NCBI RefSeq assembly: GCF_002843385.1
Contig: NZ_MVDE01000014.1
Location: 1 to 64,000, forward strand
Origin: Labilibaculum manganireducens
GTDB taxonomy: Bacteria; Bacteroidota; Bacteroidia; Bacteroidales; Marinifilaceae
Length of the DNA: 64,000 bases
Reading direction: 5' to 3'
Shown: positions 54,997 through 64,000 of the stretch, one piece after another
How the letters are laid out: the number at the start of each line of letters is the position of its first letter
Numbering within the stretch: position 1 is the stretch's first letter
Notes under the pieces: model-generated
What the model saw: only the letters and a program-made list of their open reading frames with translations
Databases searched by the model: none
Told to the model about the DNA's origin: nothing
Translations under genes and position numbers: made by a program

Positions 54997-56256
54997 ATGA
55001 AAAAAATATTTATTGCATTTTTAGTTGTCCTGCCATTTCTCATTTTTGGTTGCGGTGGCGGAGATGGATCTGCTGTCGTTGTGGAAGAAGAAAAACCACC
55101 AGTTGTAGAGGAAGAAGAATTTCCGATTGATCAAAACAAAACTTTTATACATCCGGGAATGCTTCATACAAAGTCTGACTTTGACCGAATAAAGTTGAAG
55201 GTTAAAGCAAATGCTGAGCCATGGCTGGCTGGCTGGAATATGCTGATTAAAAATGCGCACGCCAGCTTATCTTATAAGCCAAATCCTGTTGTAAAACTGA
55301 TTCGGGGAGGAAATTCTGCGGAAGAACCGGAAGCTGATAATTACAGTCGTGCATTTAACGATGTTGCAGCGGCTTATCAGTGTGCTATCCGTTGGAAAAT
55401 AACAGGTGATGATGCTTATGCCGATAAAGCTGTTCAGATTTTAAATGTATGGGCATCTACTTGCGAAAGAATTAGTGGGAACTCTAATGTAATGCTGGCA
55501 GCAGGAATTTATGGCTATCAGTTTGCTAATGCTGCAGAAATTCTGAGGGACTATGAAGGATGGGAAAGTGCAGATTTTGAAGCTTTTAAACAATGGTTGC
55601 TGGATGTTTTCTATCCACTTAGTTCTGATTTTTTAGTTCGGCATAATGGCACTTGTATTAGTCATTACTGGGCAAATTGGGATTTAGCAAATCTTGCTGA
55701 TATAATGGCTGTTGGTATATTGACCGACCGGGCAGATATTTATAATGAGGCCATTGATTATTTAATTAATGGAGATGGCAATGGACAACTAAAAAAAACA
55801 ATTTATTTTATTCATCCTAACGGACTGGGTCAAATACAGGAAAGTGGGCGTGATCAAGGGCATGCGCAATTATGTATTGGCCTGCTTGGAACGATTTGCG
55901 AAATGGCCTGGCACCAAGGAGATGATTTGTATGGTTATGATGATAATCGGGTACTGAAAGGATCTGAGTACGAAGCAAAGTATAATTTTGCAAATTTAAG
56001 TGTTCCTTTTGAGCCTTATAATAACTGTGAAAATTGGAGTAGTACTGAAATTAGTCCTGATGGAAGAGGTAGTTTCCGTCCGATCTGGGCTAGATTATAC
56101 AATCATTATGTTATAGAGCAAGGACTTTCTGCTCCATATATTGAGTTGGCAGCTCGGGTGCACCTCCCAGAAGGTGGAGGTGGCGATTACGGACCAAACA
56201 GTGGAGGTTTTGATAATTTGGGTTTTGGGACACTAATGTATTCATTGGAAAAATAA
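54997..56256 (+). CDS. Alginate-lyase-superfamily polysaccharide lyase (lipoprotein)
   Basis: The 419-residue protein has lipobox IFGCGGGDG and an acidic linker (VVEEEKPPVVEEEEF). An (alpha/alpha) toroid domain of the alginate_lyase type spans about residues 50-415. Recognisable parts are FIHPGMLHTKSDFDRIKLKV, SHYWANWDLANLADIMA and GLGQIQESGRDQGHAQLCIGLLG, the last with likely catalytic or substrate-binding residues. The wording is closest to what I know of PL38-type uronan lyases; PL5 is less likely. It would cut a uronate polymer by beta-elimination, producing unsaturated ends for the GH88 enzyme encoded next. Confidence 0.78.
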   Translation: MKKIFIAFLVVLPFLIFGCGGGDGSAVVVEEEKPPVVEEEEFPIDQNKTFIHPGMLHTKSDFDRIKLKVKANAEPWLAGWNMLIKNAHASLSYKPNPVVKLIRGGNSAEEPEADNYSRAFNDVAAAYQCAIRWKITGDDAYADKAVQILNVWASTCERISGNSNVMLAAGIYGYQFANAAEILRDYEGWESADFEAFKQWLLDVFYPLSSDFLVRHNGTCISHYWANWDLANLADIMAVGILTDRADIYNEAIDYLINGDGNGQLKKTIYFIHPNGLGQIQESGRDQGHAQLCIGLLGTICEMAWHQGDDLYGYDDNRVLKGSEYEAKYNFANLSVPFEPYNNCENWSSTEISPDGRGSFRPIWARLYNHYVIEQGLSAPYIELAARVHLPEGGGGDYGPNSGGFDNLGFGTLMYSLEK

Positions 56257-56264
56257 ATTAGGAG

Positions 56265-56570
56265 ATGTTTAAATCAATTTAAAAAAAATATCTATCCTAT
56301 TTTTTTGTGAGATTCTTGTGGGTGAGTTGTGGAAATGATAGCATGGTTATGGTTCATGATTCAAGCAATGACGACATTGTTGTTACCATCAATACAGTTT
56401 TTGTCTATCCTATTACACCATGGATAATTTCGACAGGATAAAAGCGAAAGTGAATGATGCGAGGAGCCATACCCGTTCGAATGGAATAAGTTAGTTGCGA
56501 ATAGTCTTTTTCTTCACCATGCAAGGTCTCATCAAAATGCCATTTGTTGAAAAGTTTCAGAGGATTAAAG
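56265..56570 (+). pseudogene. Decayed N-terminus of a second alginate-lyase-like lipoprotein gene
   Basis: An AGGAG-preceded ATG at 56265 begins MFKSI, then a premature TAA. The same frame continues as a lipoprotein signal (KYLSYFFVRFLWVSCGND) and linker to FVYPITPW. A shift of frame near 56411 gives TMDNFDRIKAKVND. A further shift at 56461 gives EEPYPFEWNKLVANS. Together these mirror the intact lyase just upstream (HTKSDFDRIKLKVKA..AEPWLAGWNMLIKNA). One nonsense mutation and two frameshifts are visible, and the catalytic region is gone. It is probably a relic of a duplicated or formerly tandem lyase gene. Confidence 0.75.
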
Positions 56571-56717
56571 TCATGCTAAAAAAGCAATTGGGATTCCTGG
56601 TGCCTGATTAATATGAAACAACTACAGAAATCCATAGCAAGTTTGAATAGGTAGATGAAAGAATCGGTTTTACAGACAGAAAGTTGATGTAATCCGTTTC
56701 CTAAAAGAATAAAAAGA

Positions 56718-57938
56718 ATGGAAAAAAGATTTAATAAAATTGTAACTCTCTTTGCAGGTCTTGGACTATTGGTTTCATGTGTTTCCGAAAATAAGATAGA
56801 AGAAACTTTTGGAGTAAAAAAACTGGTGGATAACTGCGTTGAAAAAACTATATTGACTATTAACGGCTTGACTGATGCAGATAGTCTGCCACGCAATATT
56901 TTGCAGGGACAAACTGAATGGAATAAGGTTGGTATTCATGACTGGACTAGTGGTTTTTGGCCTGGAATTTTATGGTATGCGTACGAAGCCTCAGGCGATT
57001 CAACAATTTTGAGTAATGCCCGTAAGTTTACGGAGCCTTTGTATGGGGTGTTGGATGTTCCTGTAGACAATCATGATTTGGGTTTTATGCTGAATTGTAG
57101 TTTTGGCAATGGTTACAGACTAACGAAGGATTCTGCTTATCATGATTTTTTGCTTGTGGCAGCAGATTCGTTAGCTACCCTGTTTAATCCTAAAGTAGGA
57201 ACAATTCTTTCGTGGCCTGCCATGGGTGAAAAAATGGGTTGGCCTCATAATACCATTATTGATAACATGATTAATCTGGAGCTGCTGTTCTGGGCATCGA
57301 AAAACGGAGGTAGTCACGATTTGTATGATATGGCGGTACGTCATGCTGAAACCTGCATGAATACTTTGGTTCGACCTGACTATACTATTTATCACGTAGC
57401 TGTTTTCGATACCATTAACGGGCATTTTATTAAAGGTGTGACTCATCAGGGCTATAGCGACAATTCGATGTGGACCCGCGGACAAGGATGGGGAATATAT
57501 GGTTATACTATGGTTTACAGAGAGACAGGCAATGAAAAATTTCTGGATTTGGCAGAAAAGCTTGCTGATAAATTTATTGAGCGATTGCCCGAAGATGGGA
57601 TACCATATTGGGATTTTGATTGCCCATCTATACCCAATGCACCTAAGGATGCCTCAGCAGCAGCTGTTGCGGCCTCTGCAATGTTGGAACTTTCGACTTT
57701 TATGAAAAACGAAGAATTAAAAACTAAATACAAGGATGTTGCTGTTTCCTTGCTAACCAGATTATCATCAGATGATTATTCGAGTAAGGATAAAAATAAA
57801 GCAATGCTGATGCATTCTACAGGACATTATCCAAATGGAAGTGAAATTGATGCTTCGATTATTTATGCTGATTACTATTACATGGAGGCTTTAGTGCGGT
57901 TGAAGAAAATGAACGCTAAATTGTTATCAGATAAGTAG
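56718..57938 (+). CDS. GH88 unsaturated glucuronyl hydrolase
   Basis: The 406-residue protein has a lipoprotein signal (GLGLLVSCVSENK) and an (alpha/alpha)6 barrel. The family's two key aspartates appear at D120 (VDNHDLGFMLN) and D182 (HNTIIDNMINLELL), 62 residues apart, as in known unsaturated glucuronyl hydrolases. Other family phrases are DWTSGFWPGILWYAYE and MWTRGQGWGIYGYTM. It removes the 4,5-unsaturated uronate left by a lyase, which spontaneously opens to a keto-uronate. It follows the lyase and its decayed copy and is likely periplasmic. Confidence 0.92.
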   Translation: MEKRFNKIVTLFAGLGLLVSCVSENKIEETFGVKKLVDNCVEKTILTINGLTDADSLPRNILQGQTEWNKVGIHDWTSGFWPGILWYAYEASGDSTILSNARKFTEPLYGVLDVPVDNHDLGFMLNCSFGNGYRLTKDSAYHDFLLVAADSLATLFNPKVGTILSWPAMGEKMGWPHNTIIDNMINLELLFWASKNGGSHDLYDMAVRHAETCMNTLVRPDYTIYHVAVFDTINGHFIKGVTHQGYSDNSMWTRGQGWGIYGYTMVYRETGNEKFLDLAEKLADKFIERLPEDGIPYWDFDCPSIPNAPKDASAAAVAASAMLELSTFMKNEELKTKYKDVAVSLLTRLSSDDYSSKDKNKAMLMHSTGHYPNGSEIDASIIYADYYYMEALVRLKKMNAKLLSDK

Positions 57939-58056
57939 GGTTGAAGAGTTAGAAACAGATAAAATGAAACGAGCAATGATAAAAATGTTTCTAACACACG
58001 AGGATGACTATTAGAGCGAGTTCCATACAACAACTGAAAAACAAAATTATAATCAC

Positions 58057-59538
58057 ATGAAAAAATATTTGGAGAACTGCAGCATAAATTTAAAATCAGG
58101 CTATTTCTTTATGAGGATATTGATACTGACCTTATTTATGGTGAGTACAATCTCTATTAAACCGGCGTATTCAATTGATAGCTTACTAGTTTATCCTGCT
58201 CCTGAAGGCGCAATTCTGAATAATAATTTTACCGTTAGTGTGAGAATTCCCGGTAAGGAATGGCAGGAGATTTCTTCGTATTTGGTTAAAGTGGATGAAG
58301 TAAAAGAAGCCAATCATCATGTCGAAAATGCTTCGATGAGTTATTTCGACTTTTCAGGAGAAGTTGAAGTTGCTGTAACATTTAATAAAGGAACTATTCA
58401 TTCAGGTCGGGTGCGTCCGCTGTCATACGGTATTGAATCACAGATAACAGGGAATACTTTACTATTTAAATTGAATAGTCCCCAAAATCTTTCGGTTGAA
58501 GTGAATGGTGACATTTTTCACAACCTCCATCTGTTTGCCAACCCAATTGATGAATTCATTCCTAATAAAGAAGATTCTAACCTGATTTATTTTGGTCCAG
58601 GTATTCATAGAATTAAAGGAGGTAAACTAAAAGTAGCATCTGGCAAAACAGTATACTTGGCGGGGGGAGCCATCCTGATGGGGCAGGTTCTTATCGAGGG
58701 GGTTCATGATGTGAAGTTACTCGGGCGCGGAATAATCGACCACTCTGTTAAAATGGGCGTTCGGATTGCCAATTCTCAAAATGTTGAGGTCGAAGGTATT
58801 TTTTGTACCCAGTGTGCCACAGGAGGATCTGATTCTGTAGTTATCCGTAATGTAAAAAGTATAAGTTACTATGGTTGGGGAGATGGAATGAATGTTTTTG
58901 CCAGTAATAATGTTTTATTCGATGGTGTTTTTTGCCGAAACTCGGATGATTGCACAACGATTTACGGAACCCGCCTTGGTTTTATTGGAGGGTGCAAAAA
59001 CATTACCATGCAAAATTCAACACTCTGGGCAGACGTTGCCCATCCCATCCAAATTGGAACCCATGGAAACACGCTAAATCCAGATGTACTGGAAGATTTG
59101 AATTACATTAATATCGACATTCTCGACCATAAAGAAACCCAAATTGATTATCAGGGTTGTATGAGTCTGAATGCCGGGGATAGCAACATGATTAGGAATG
59201 TGCGGTTTGAGAATATTCGGGTTGAAGATTTTCGACAAGGACAATTGGTTAATCTGCGGGTTTTCTTTAATAGTAAATATTGTACTTCTCCCGGACGGGG
59301 CATTGAGAACATTCTTTTTAAAAACATTACTTATAACGGGAATAATTCTGAAATTTCTATTATTTCAGGTTATGATGAAACCCGAAAAGTTAAAAACATT
59401 GTTTTTGAGAACCTATTAATCAATGGTAGATTGATTACTGATGATATGCCGGGAAAACCCAAATGGTTCAAAACAGGTGATATGGCAAGGATTTATATTG
59501 GGGAACATGTCGAGGGAGTTGTGTTTAAGGCCAAATAA
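58057..59538 (+). CDS. GH28-like right-handed beta-helix glycosidase, copy 1
   Basis: The 493-residue exported protein has a signal peptide from about residue 19 (MRILILTLFMVSTISI), so the start may be the second methionine. An N-terminal beta-sandwich (LLVYPAPEGAILNNNFTVSVRIPG, about 45-170) precedes a parallel beta-helix. The helix carries polygalacturonase-like motifs: GWGDGMNVF, RNSDDCTTIYG with the paired aspartates, and IGTHGN with the catalytic-type histidine. It probably hydrolyses galacturonate or a related residue in the glycan. It is clearly paralogous to the 62.4-kb gene. The N-terminal part recalls GH49-type enzymes, so family assignment is open. Confidence 0.78.
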   Translation: MKKYLENCSINLKSGYFFMRILILTLFMVSTISIKPAYSIDSLLVYPAPEGAILNNNFTVSVRIPGKEWQEISSYLVKVDEVKEANHHVENASMSYFDFSGEVEVAVTFNKGTIHSGRVRPLSYGIESQITGNTLLFKLNSPQNLSVEVNGDIFHNLHLFANPIDEFIPNKEDSNLIYFGPGIHRIKGGKLKVASGKTVYLAGGAILMGQVLIEGVHDVKLLGRGIIDHSVKMGVRIANSQNVEVEGIFCTQCATGGSDSVVIRNVKSISYYGWGDGMNVFASNNVLFDGVFCRNSDDCTTIYGTRLGFIGGCKNITMQNSTLWADVAHPIQIGTHGNTLNPDVLEDLNYINIDILDHKETQIDYQGCMSLNAGDSNMIRNVRFENIRVEDFRQGQLVNLRVFFNSKYCTSPGRGIENILFKNITYNGNNSEISIISGYDETRKVKNIVFENLLINGRLITDDMPGKPKWFKTGDMARIYIGEHVEGVVFKAK

Positions 59539-59645
59539 GAATATAATCAAGATAAACTTGGAATGTATACACTCCTCTGCCAGTCGGGTAAATGTGCCTA
59601 ATGTTGGGCTTGTTTATAATTTAAAAACTATAAAATAGATTCAGC

Positions 59646-61349
59646 ATGAAGATTTTTTTCACAGATCACAGATTCGGTTTAATATTAATTAGTTTATTGA
59701 TAATTGCATCCCTTTTGGGATGCAATTATAATGAAAAACCATCATCAAAAAATGAGTATACAAATACATCCAATTATGTCTCAAAAGTATGGAAATCAGA
59801 TAATGAAGATGGCACCTACACCAATCCAATACTGAATGCAGATTATTCCGACCCGGATGTGATTCGCGTTGGAGACGATTATTTCATGACCGCTTCCAGT
59901 TTTAATTGTAGTCCTGGCTTACCTATTCTTCATTCAAAAGACTTAGTGAATTGGAAAATTGTAAACTACGCCTTGCCTCATCTCAATTATAAAGAGTGTT
60001 TTGATGTACCTCAGCATGGGAAAGGAGTATGGGCGCCCTCCATTAAATTTCATAACGGAGCCTATTATATTTACTGGGGCGATCCCGATTGGGGAATTTA
60101 TATGGTAAAAACCAACAATCCTTTTGGCAAGTGGAGCAATCCTGTTTTGGTAAAAGAAGCAAAAGGTGTCATCGATCCAAGTCCGTTTTGGGATGAAGAT
60201 GGTAATGTGTATCTGGTAACTGCATGGGCAGCAAGCCGGGCCAATATAAACAGTGTGCTTACCATCTGGGAAATGAATGCAGAGGGCACAAAAATTATTT
60301 CTGAAGGAAAGCATGTTTTCGATGGACACGAAAATCATCATACTGCAGAGGGGCCTAAGTTGTACAAAAAAGATGATTACTATTACATTTTTGCACCAGC
60401 AGGCGGAGTGTCAACCGGCTGGCAACTGGTGTTGAGATCGAAAGATATTTACGGACCATATAAAGAGAAAGTCGTGTTAGCGCAAGGGAAAACGGATATC
60501 AACGGGCCACACCAGGGAGCTTGGGTAGAAACGCAGACGGGAGAATCGTGGTTTGTACATTTTCAGGAAAAAGGCGCGTATGGACGAATTCTTCATCTTC
60601 AACCCGTTAATTGGGTTGAAGGTTGGCCGGTTATGGGAATTGACAACGATGGAGATGGTTGTGGCGAACCGGTATTAACCTATAAAAAACCTAATGTCGG
60701 GAAGAACTATCCAATCAACACCCCGGCAGAAAGTGATGAGTTTAACGATGGTAAACTTGGTTTGCAATGGCAATGGACAGCCAACCACTCCATTAAATGG
60801 ATGGTGCATCTGCCGGGGCAGGATTATTTGCGCTTATTGGCATATCCAAAACCTGAAGCGACAACTCCATTATGGATGGTTCCTAACCTTTTGATGCAGA
60901 AATTTCCGGCACCTGAATTTACCGCTACCACAAAACTAAAGCTAACTTTGGAATGGGAGGTGTGGCAAAGTAAAATGGCCGGATTGACTGTTATGGGCAA
61001 CGATTATGCTTATTTAGTTCTGGCAAAAGATGAGGAAGGTTATAAAGTTGAACTATACAACGGTAGCATGATCGATAAATACACAGCCAAAGAAAGTTTG
61101 GAAGCTGCTGCAAGTATATCATCCAATGAAGTTTTTTTTAGGGTAGATGTCGCTGCTCCGGGCTTATGTTCCTTCAGTTACAGCGAAGACGGAACTAATT
61201 TTAAAAAGATAGGTATGCCACATCAGGCACAACCGGAGTTGTGGATTGGTGCTAAAGTGGGCATTTTTGCCACCATGGAACCTGGTATACGAGCCGGTGG
61301 ATATGCCGACTTCGATTGGTTTAGGATAGATGAATTACAGAAGAAATAG
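59646..61349 (+). CDS. GH43 family glycosidase with C-terminal beta-sandwich
   Basis: The 567-residue lipoprotein has lipobox ASLLGCNYNEK. A five-bladed propeller of GH43 type spans about 55-350. The three acidic residues are visible in ADYSDPDVIRVGDDYFM (base), VIDPSPFWDEDGNVYL (pKa modulator) and HTAEGPKLYKKDDYYYIF (acid). A C-terminal concanavalin-like domain (about 370-565, DEFNDGKLGLQWQWTANHS) is as found in beta-xylosidase-type GH43 enzymes. It likely releases xylose, arabinose or a similar side residue. It sits between the GH28-like gene and a second GH43 gene. Confidence 0.9.
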   Translation: MKIFFTDHRFGLILISLLIIASLLGCNYNEKPSSKNEYTNTSNYVSKVWKSDNEDGTYTNPILNADYSDPDVIRVGDDYFMTASSFNCSPGLPILHSKDLVNWKIVNYALPHLNYKECFDVPQHGKGVWAPSIKFHNGAYYIYWGDPDWGIYMVKTNNPFGKWSNPVLVKEAKGVIDPSPFWDEDGNVYLVTAWAASRANINSVLTIWEMNAEGTKIISEGKHVFDGHENHHTAEGPKLYKKDDYYYIFAPAGGVSTGWQLVLRSKDIYGPYKEKVVLAQGKTDINGPHQGAWVETQTGESWFVHFQEKGAYGRILHLQPVNWVEGWPVMGIDNDGDGCGEPVLTYKKPNVGKNYPINTPAESDEFNDGKLGLQWQWTANHSIKWMVHLPGQDYLRLLAYPKPEATTPLWMVPNLLMQKFPAPEFTATTKLKLTLEWEVWQSKMAGLTVMGNDYAYLVLAKDEEGYKVELYNGSMIDKYTAKESLEAAASISSNEVFFRVDVAAPGLCSFSYSEDGTNFKKIGMPHQAQPELWIGAKVGIFATMEPGIRAGGYADFDWFRIDELQKK

Positions 61350-61430
61350 TAATCTGAATAATATAGAGAATACGAAGAGCTGCTAATTCTGGATGAAAAC
61401 TGATCAACTGTAAATTTAAAACGATAAAAT

Positions 61431-62408
61431 ATGAATGATAGAAAAACCAAAAATTGTTTGTTGCTAATTTTGATTATTGCAGGCATATCGGCTTGCAGTC
61501 GTCAAGAAGCAAAAATAATTTCCAATCCTATTGTTGATGGTTATTTTGCTGATCCTTCCATCGTTTTTTATGAAGGTAAGTACTTCATTTATGCAACTAT
61601 AGATCCCTGGGGAGGCGAAGAATTGGCGGTTTTCGAAACGGTAGATTTTCTGCAATTTGAGCAAAAGCACATTAATTGGCCAACAAAACAAGCGTGTACA
61701 AGCCCTACTTCCGGGAATGATATGGTTTGGGCACCTTCTGTAGTACAAGGAACGGATGGGAAGTTTTATATGTATGTTTCAGTTGGCAACGAGATTTGGG
61801 CAGGGAGCGCTGAGCATCCGCTTGGCCCTTGGAAGAATGCGAAGGAAGATGGCACTCCACTCATACCGGGTAATATGATTCCCGGGTACCACATGATTGA
61901 TGCAGAGTGTTTTATCGATGACGATAATCAGGCATACCAGTATTGGGGATCAGGCTTAAACTGGGTGAATGGCAAATGTTTTATGGTTCCTTTAGCAGCT
62001 AATATGGTTGATTTTCAGAAAGAGCCAACGGATGTGACACCTCCTAATTATTTTGAAGGACCGGTTATGATGAAAAAGAACGGAACTTATTACCTGATGT
62101 ATTCTAATGGAAAAGCAATTGATCATACCTATAATGTTCGATACGCCACAGCAAAAAGTCCTTGGGGCCCATTTGAAGAAGGTTCCAATAGTCCCATCCT
62201 TAAAACTTCTGCCGACAGCACAACTTACGGCCCCGGTCATCACTGTCTGTTTTCTCGCGATGGACAGGATTATATGCTCTATCATCGAATTTTTCCGCAG
62301 AAAGAAGACTATGTTTTGAGACAACTTTGCCTCGATAGTTTAAATTTTGACTCTCAAGAAAATATCAAAAACGTTAAGCCTCAGGGGGTAGAACCTTTTA
62401 TTCATTAA
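61431..62408 (+). CDS. GH43 family glycosidase, single domain
   Basis: The 325-residue lipoprotein has lipobox IAGISACSRQE, then a lone GH43 propeller. The acidic triad is likely in VDGYFADPSIVFYEGKYFIY (base), MIDAECFIDDDNQAYQYWG (modulator) and YFEGPVMMKKNGTYYLMYS (acid). It lacks the C-terminal sandwich of its neighbour and is only distantly similar to it, so the two probably have different substrates. The stop codon is 13 bases before the second GH28-like gene, which indicates co-transcription. Confidence 0.9.
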   Translation: MNDRKTKNCLLLILIIAGISACSRQEAKIISNPIVDGYFADPSIVFYEGKYFIYATIDPWGGEELAVFETVDFLQFEQKHINWPTKQACTSPTSGNDMVWAPSVVQGTDGKFYMYVSVGNEIWAGSAEHPLGPWKNAKEDGTPLIPGNMIPGYHMIDAECFIDDDNQAYQYWGSGLNWVNGKCFMVPLAANMVDFQKEPTDVTPPNYFEGPVMMKKNGTYYLMYSNGKAIDHTYNVRYATAKSPWGPFEEGSNSPILKTSADSTTYGPGHHCLFSRDGQDYMLYHRIFPQKEDYVLRQLCLDSLNFDSQENIKNVKPQGVEPFIH

Positions 62409-62421
62409 AAAAGAGAAAAAA

Positions 62422-63819
62422 ATGAAATATATTATTTGGACTTTATTAGTAGGGATTACTTCAGTTATACAAGCACAAGAACTTATTACATACGAAGTAC
62501 CCCAAAAGCTGTTTTATTCGGCACATAATGATGATTTTACAGTTAAAGTTCGCATTCCCGGAGGCGAATGGAAAGATCTTTATGAGTATAAAGTTGGGGT
62601 GGATATGGACACCCAAAGCACTGCATCGATGGTTTCATTCGATTTTACCGGAACGGTTGAAGTGCAGGTTCGAAAGAATAATGGATTGGTGAACGCAGTG
62701 CAAATCCGTCCGTTGTCATATGGAATTACTCCAAAAGTACAGGAGCGAATCATTACTTTTACGCTCGATCAGCCACGCAAAATATCGCTTGAGGTTAATG
62801 GCGACAAGCTACAAAACCTGCATATTTTTGCCAATTCAATCCTGAAAGACAAACCTGATCCAGATGATCCGAATGTGATGTATTTTGGTCCAGGTATTCA
62901 TCAACCCAAAGACCTGCCTGGCGATGTATTTCGCATCCCTTCAGGAAAAACAGTATTTATTGATGGAGGTGCTGTTATAAAAGCCAAGTTGTTGGTTGAT
63001 ACCGCGCATGATGTAAAAATAGTTGGGCATGGCATTGTTTTTCAACCGGAAAGGGGAGTTGAAGTTCGTCATTCACAAAATGTGACCATTGACGGCCCCA
63101 TATTCATTAATCCCAAACATTACACAATATATGGAGGCCAAACAACTGGTTTGACTGTGCGAAATATTAAATCGTTTAGCAACCAGGGCTGGAGCGATGG
63201 CATTGACCTCATGTCGTGCTCTGATGTGCTAATTGACGATGTGTTTATGCGAAATTCCGACGATTGTATCGCTATTTACGGGCATCGATGGCAGTTTTAT
63301 GGTAATGCTCAAAATTATCAAGTTAAAAATTCAACACTTTGGGCCGACATTGCACATCCGATAAATATCGGAGGGCATGGAAATGCAGAAGCTGGCGGTG
63401 ATACCATTGAAAATATAACTTTTACCAATATCGATATTTTAGAACACGATGAAGATGATCGAAACTATCAGGGGTGTTTGTCTATAGCCTGTGCTGATAA
63501 TAATCTGGTAAGAAATGTGAGCTACAAAAACATCCGTGTTGAAGATTTTCAGGAAGGACAGCTATTTCATTTCAGAGTTGTGTTTAATCCAAAATACAGC
63601 TCAGCTTCTGGCCGGGGAATTGAAAATATTACGTTGGAAAATATTGAATACAATGGAAATGGTGCAAACCCATCCACCATTCATGGATATAATAAGGACC
63701 GATTAGTGAAAGATATTCAGTTTAAAAACTTAAAAATTAACAGTAAGTTGATTGAGAATGCATCTGAAGGTAGCGTTAAGATTGGTGAATATACGGATGG
63801 TATAAAGTTTAAAAAGTGA
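62422..63819 (+). CDS. GH28-like right-handed beta-helix glycosidase, copy 2
   Basis: The 465-residue exported protein has a signal peptide ending near VIQAQE. It has the same architecture as the 58.1-kb gene: a beta-sandwich (DDFTVKVRIPGGEWKDL, VRPLSYGI-like IRPLSYGITPKVQ) and then a beta-helix with GWSDGIDLM, RNSDDCIAIYGHRW and IGGHGN. The motif order matches polygalacturonase-type GH28 enzymes, although overall similarity is distant. Having two diverged copies in one operon suggests two different linkages or anomers in the target glycan. Confidence 0.78.
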   Translation: MKYIIWTLLVGITSVIQAQELITYEVPQKLFYSAHNDDFTVKVRIPGGEWKDLYEYKVGVDMDTQSTASMVSFDFTGTVEVQVRKNNGLVNAVQIRPLSYGITPKVQERIITFTLDQPRKISLEVNGDKLQNLHIFANSILKDKPDPDDPNVMYFGPGIHQPKDLPGDVFRIPSGKTVFIDGGAVIKAKLLVDTAHDVKIVGHGIVFQPERGVEVRHSQNVTIDGPIFINPKHYTIYGGQTTGLTVRNIKSFSNQGWSDGIDLMSCSDVLIDDVFMRNSDDCIAIYGHRWQFYGNAQNYQVKNSTLWADIAHPINIGGHGNAEAGGDTIENITFTNIDILEHDEDDRNYQGCLSIACADNNLVRNVSYKNIRVEDFQEGQLFHFRVVFNPKYSSASGRGIENITLENIEYNGNGANPSTIHGYNKDRLVKDIQFKNLKINSKLIENASEGSVKIGEYTDGIKFKK

Positions 63820-63865
63820 TATAACATGAGTTCGATTATTTAGGTGTGTTTTACTATTTAATGCA

Positions 63866-63930
63866 CCAAATCCCCTAAGACTTTTACCCGGAATTTTAGG
63901 AAGACTTTGTTCTTCTTTAGGGATTGGGGG
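63866..63930. repeat. Imperfect inverted repeat downstream of the last enzyme gene
   Basis: CCAAATCCCCTAAGA and CTTTAGGGATTGGGGG pair imperfectly over about 15 bases. The wording resembles the CCCTTTAGGGGATTTAGGGG element near 2659-2680. It could be a dispersed repeat acting as a transcription barrier. An ATGATG at 63995 might begin a next gene, but too little is visible to call it. Confidence 0.45.
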
Positions 63931-64000
63931 TATTTATTTGATATATCATCAGGAATCGATAAAATCGAATTAAATTTATAAAGAATTGATAATTATGATG

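Noticed and set aside
63995-64000. Start of a following gene (ATGATG)
   Set aside because: Only six bases are visible, so no claim can be made.

Overview
The window reads as a chromosome segment of a marine or sediment-type Bacteroidota (Bacteroidales/Marinilabiliales-like). The evidence is two SusC/SusD pairs, a hybrid two-component sensor with an AraC output domain, promoter words of the Bacteroidota type (a TAnnTTTG-like -7 element), weak ribosome-binding sites, and lipoproteins whose lipobox sits near residue 20. No rRNA, tRNA, CRISPR array or complete transposase was seen.

Layout. (1) 0.1-18.1 kb: an amino-sugar/glycan locus. It holds a NagB-like/PIG-L two-domain protein, a ROK sugar kinase preceded by seven 23-bp tandem repeats, a minus-strand operon (hybrid sensor, tetraheme cytochrome fused to a SUMF1-type domain, Tat-exported Gfo/Idh/MocA oxidoreductase), and a divergent SusC-SusD-DUF3472 lipoprotein operon. 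(2) 18.1-32.6 kb: an AT-rich accessory island. Its genes sit in discrete blocks separated by about 110-140-bp imperfect palindromes. The first bases of a block (after a conserved CG|TT) are complementary to the left end of the palindrome that closes the same block, which is the rule followed by integron gene cassettes and attC sites. No integrase gene is present. The cargo is a PD-(D/E)xK-like nuclease, a lipoprotein, a small membrane protein plus lipoprotein, a three-gene GHKL-nuclease / primase-helicase / AlbA_2-ATPase operon that looks like an anti-phage or conflict system, and a Crp-MFS-aldo/keto reductase block. One boundary is interrupted by a group II intron whose reverse transcriptase is reduced to its C-terminus. 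(3) 32.9-35.8 kb: a GH109-like Tat protein and GalE. The GH109-like promoter carries a 36-bp box nearly identical to that of the first SusC, with the same spacing, so the two loci look like one regulon split by the island. (4) 36.0-44.1 kb: a LacI regulator and a hexuronate operon (uxaC, kdgK, kdgA, SDR-type uxuB, uxuA, exuT-like). (5) 44.8-63.8 kb: a second polysaccharide locus for a uronic-acid-containing glycan, with a one-piece AraC sensor that lacks kinase domains, SusC, SusD, a TIG surface lipoprotein, an alginate-lyase-superfamily lyase, a decayed second lyase, GH88, two GH28-like beta-helix enzymes and two GH43 enzymes.

How it works together (inference). The second locus cuts a uronate polymer outside the cell and imports the fragments through SusCD. 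GH88, GH28-like and GH43 enzymes trim them, and the adjacent uxa/uxu/kdg operon converts hexuronate to pyruvate and glyceraldehyde-3-phosphate. The first locus probably handles an N-acetylated or amino-sugar glycan (GH109-like enzyme, NagB-like/PIG-L protein, ROK kinase). The most unusual content is the integron-like cassette array with its defence-like cargo, followed by the split regulon box and the helically phased CAATAG array at the edge of the island.
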